DNA from: Sanguibacter gelidistatuariae
GTDB taxonomy: Bacteria > Actinomycetota > Actinomycetes > Actinomycetales > Cellulomonadaceae
Direction of reading: 5' to 3'
Assembly (NCBI RefSeq): GCF_900096585.1
Contig: NZ_FMYH01000011.1
Coordinates: 26,663 to 90,662 of the forward strand
Length of the DNA stretch: 64,000 nucleotides
Part shown: positions 62,996-64,000 of the stretch, piece by piece
How positions within the stretch are numbered: position 1 is the first letter of the stretch
How the letters are laid out: each line of letters opens with the position of its first letter
The notes under the pieces: model-generated
The model's input: only the letters and a program-made list of their open reading frames with translations
Databases searched by the model: none
Told to the model about the DNA's origin: nothing
Translations under genes and position numbers: made by a program

Positions 62996-63110
62996 ATTGT
63001 TCAAGGTGATGCACGAAGTTGAACCGCCAAAACTCTTGCGTCGAAGACGTCTGTTCGATAGACTTATCAGGAGAAACAGGGATAGTTCCGGCTAGGATCG
63101 GAGGTGTGTT

Positions 63111-64000
63111 GTGAAGGCGTTAGGTCTCTTTCAGCACCTCCCCGTGCCCGTCTCGCGGCGCCCCAGGCGGGCCCGTGACGGCGGGGCCGAACCGGTCGCT
63201 CAAGCCCCCTCAGCAGTCGAGGACAACCTTGAGGCCGCGTTCGAGGCGCTGATCCGCTCGGGCTGGCCGAGCGTGTCGGATGAGCGTGCGTCGGAAGAGG
63301 CGGTCTCGGAGGGGCTCGCATCGAGTAAGGGCAAGCGTTCCTCTCGTGAGGAGGTCTGCGCGTGCGCGGTCCCCGCAGACGGCGGTCTGTGCATGGGGCC
63401 TGCGGATTCCGCGGGCGGTCCCTCCTCGTTGTTCTCAGCGGCTTCCTCGGCTTCCTCGCAGGACCCGGCCGCCGCTGCAGAGTTCGACGCTCCCACCCTC
63501 ACCGCAGCCACCCTTGCTGACCTGGGCGTGCCGGAGGGTCTGTTGGCGCAGTTGGACCAGTTGGAGGCGGTGACCGAGAGGATCACGTCCGCGGACCTGT
63601 CGGGACTGCCGGGGTCTCTTGCGGCGGAGGTGTCGCAGCGGGTGCGTCGGGCGACCGACCAGTTGGCGGCGCAACGCTTGGTGTTGATCGGTCAGATCGA
63701 GGCTGAAGGTTCGTGGCGTGCTGACACGATGCATTCCTTCTCGTCGTGGTTGGCCTCGCAGGAACGCCTGTCGAAGGCGTTGGCGCAGCGGACGGTCGGG
63801 GCGGCGCGGGCGTTGCGTGAGCACCTGCCCGCGACCGCTGCTGCGGCGTGTGCTGGGGAGATCACCGCCGAGCACGTGTCGATCATGGTGAAGGCCACGG
63901 GCACGGAGACGTTGCGCGAGAAGTTGGCTGGGCCGGTGGCCAGTGATACTGCGGCGGGGCCGGTGTGCACGGGCGAGCAGATGCTCCTGGGGAACGCCGG
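63111..64000 (+). CDS. DUF222 (13E12-type) protein, cut by the window end
   Basis: GTG 63111 with GGAGG six bases upstream opens a frame that runs off the window with 296 codons visible. After a low-complexity N-terminal part (Ser/Ala-rich, about 40-135) comes the DUF222 core: RRATDQLAAQRLVLIGQIEAEGSWRADTMHSFSSWLASQERLSKALAQRTVGAARALREHLPATAAA. The family usually ends with an HNH nuclease motif, which would lie beyond 64000. These genes are multicopy in many actinomycetes and are often linked to mobile or introns-like dispersal. Confidence 0.85.
   Translation, partial: MKALGLFQHLPVPVSRRPRRARDGGAEPVAQAPSAVEDNLEAAFEALIRSGWPSVSDERASEEAVSEGLASSKGKRSSREEVCACAVPADGGLCMGPADSAGGPSSLFSAASSASSQDPAAAAEFDAPTLTAATLADLGVPEGLLAQLDQLEAVTERITSADLSGLPGSLAAEVSQRVRRATDQLAAQRLVLIGQIEAEGSWRADTMHSFSSWLASQERLSKALAQRTVGAARALREHLPATAAAACAGEITAEHVSIMVKATGTETLREKLAGPVASDTAAGPVCTGEQMLLGNA

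Noticed and set aside
63041..63058. SOS-box-like sequence TCGAAG-N6-GTTCGA before the DUF222 gene
   Set aside because: Spacing between half-sites is six, not four, and the left half has G for C; too poor for a LexA box.
1..64000. CRISPR arrays, insertion sequences, rRNA
   Set aside because: No spaced direct repeats, transposase motifs or rRNA sequence were recognised by reading; a computed repeat search was not possible.

Overview
The window reads as a chromosomal stretch of a high-GC actinomycete. Nearly every gene is recognisable, third codon positions are almost always G or C, GTG starts are common, and stop/start overlaps of the ATGA type are frequent. A c-di-AMP riboswitch before an NlpC/P60 hydrolase, a DprE1/DprE2/UbiA set, an F420-type oxidoreductase, a LigD-type NHEJ polymerase and a DUF222 (13E12-type) gene all fit Actinomycetota. 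The sugar-catabolic content suggests a soil or plant-matter Micrococcales such as Cellulomonadaceae or Promicromonosporaceae; that rank is inference. I found no rRNA, tRNA, IS element, prophage or CRISPR array.

Layout. 1-6.2 kb: tail of a membrane protein, a riboswitch-controlled NlpC/P60 wall hydrolase, an MBL-fold hydrolase, an LLM oxidoreductase and a domain-permuted GH3 enzyme. 6.2-12.1 kb: six tightly packed minus-strand genes (GH15, SDR, two small hypotheticals, gluconate-2-dehydrogenase subunit 3, GMC oxidoreductase) that look like one transcription unit. 12.3-20.2 kb: a decaprenyl-phosphoryl-arabinose type module (HAD phosphatase, NAGPA-like protein, UbiA phosphoribosyltransferase, GtrA, DprE1, DprE2) with a response regulator and a sensor kinase on either side of dprE1-dprE2. 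20.3-26 kb: a glycosyltransferase, then a ferric-reductase-like / FMN-binding / ApbE electron-transfer set facing a second two-component system. 26-31.2 kb: a TetR gene divergent from an alcohol-dehydrogenase / DUF4389 / SDR / DUF4386 unit, and a GH114 lipoprotein. 31.6-36.7 kb: a LacI-controlled operon (amidotransferase-like, ribokinase, YdcZ transporter, phosphotriesterase-family). 36.8-43.5 kb: a TPR-DUF4037 / DUF4125 pair, an alpha/beta hydrolase, a DHFR-like reductase, thioredoxin, and a LysR regulator divergent from a 58-codon gene. 43.8-48.6 kb: gluconate/mannonate operon (GntP permease, hexuronate-type reductase, mannonate dehydratase, gluconokinase). 48.6-54.2 kb: XRE regulator, MBL hydrolase, ThrE exporter, MFS pump. 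54.4-56.5 kb: RluA-type pseudouridine synthase and trpS preceded by a Trp-codon leader peptide and attenuator. 56.5-64 kb: XPB-like helicase, MFS/ArsR/SRPBCC set, DUF4287, LigD-type polymerase, a hypothetical gene with a probable frameshift, and a DUF222 gene cut by the window edge.

Themes. Much of the window concerns carbohydrate capture and the cell envelope: GH3, GH15 and GH114 enzymes, sugar-acid catabolism and lipid-linked pentose synthesis. Regulation is unusually legible: a riboswitch, a ribosome-mediated attenuator, and palindromic operators beside the TetR, LacI, LysR, ArsR and MFS genes. I see no single unmistakably new system. The best candidates for undescribed biology are the six-gene GH15-GMC unit, the HAD phosphatase inside the arabinose-lipid module, the LysR-flanked miniature gene, and the TPR-DUF4037/DUF4125 pair.
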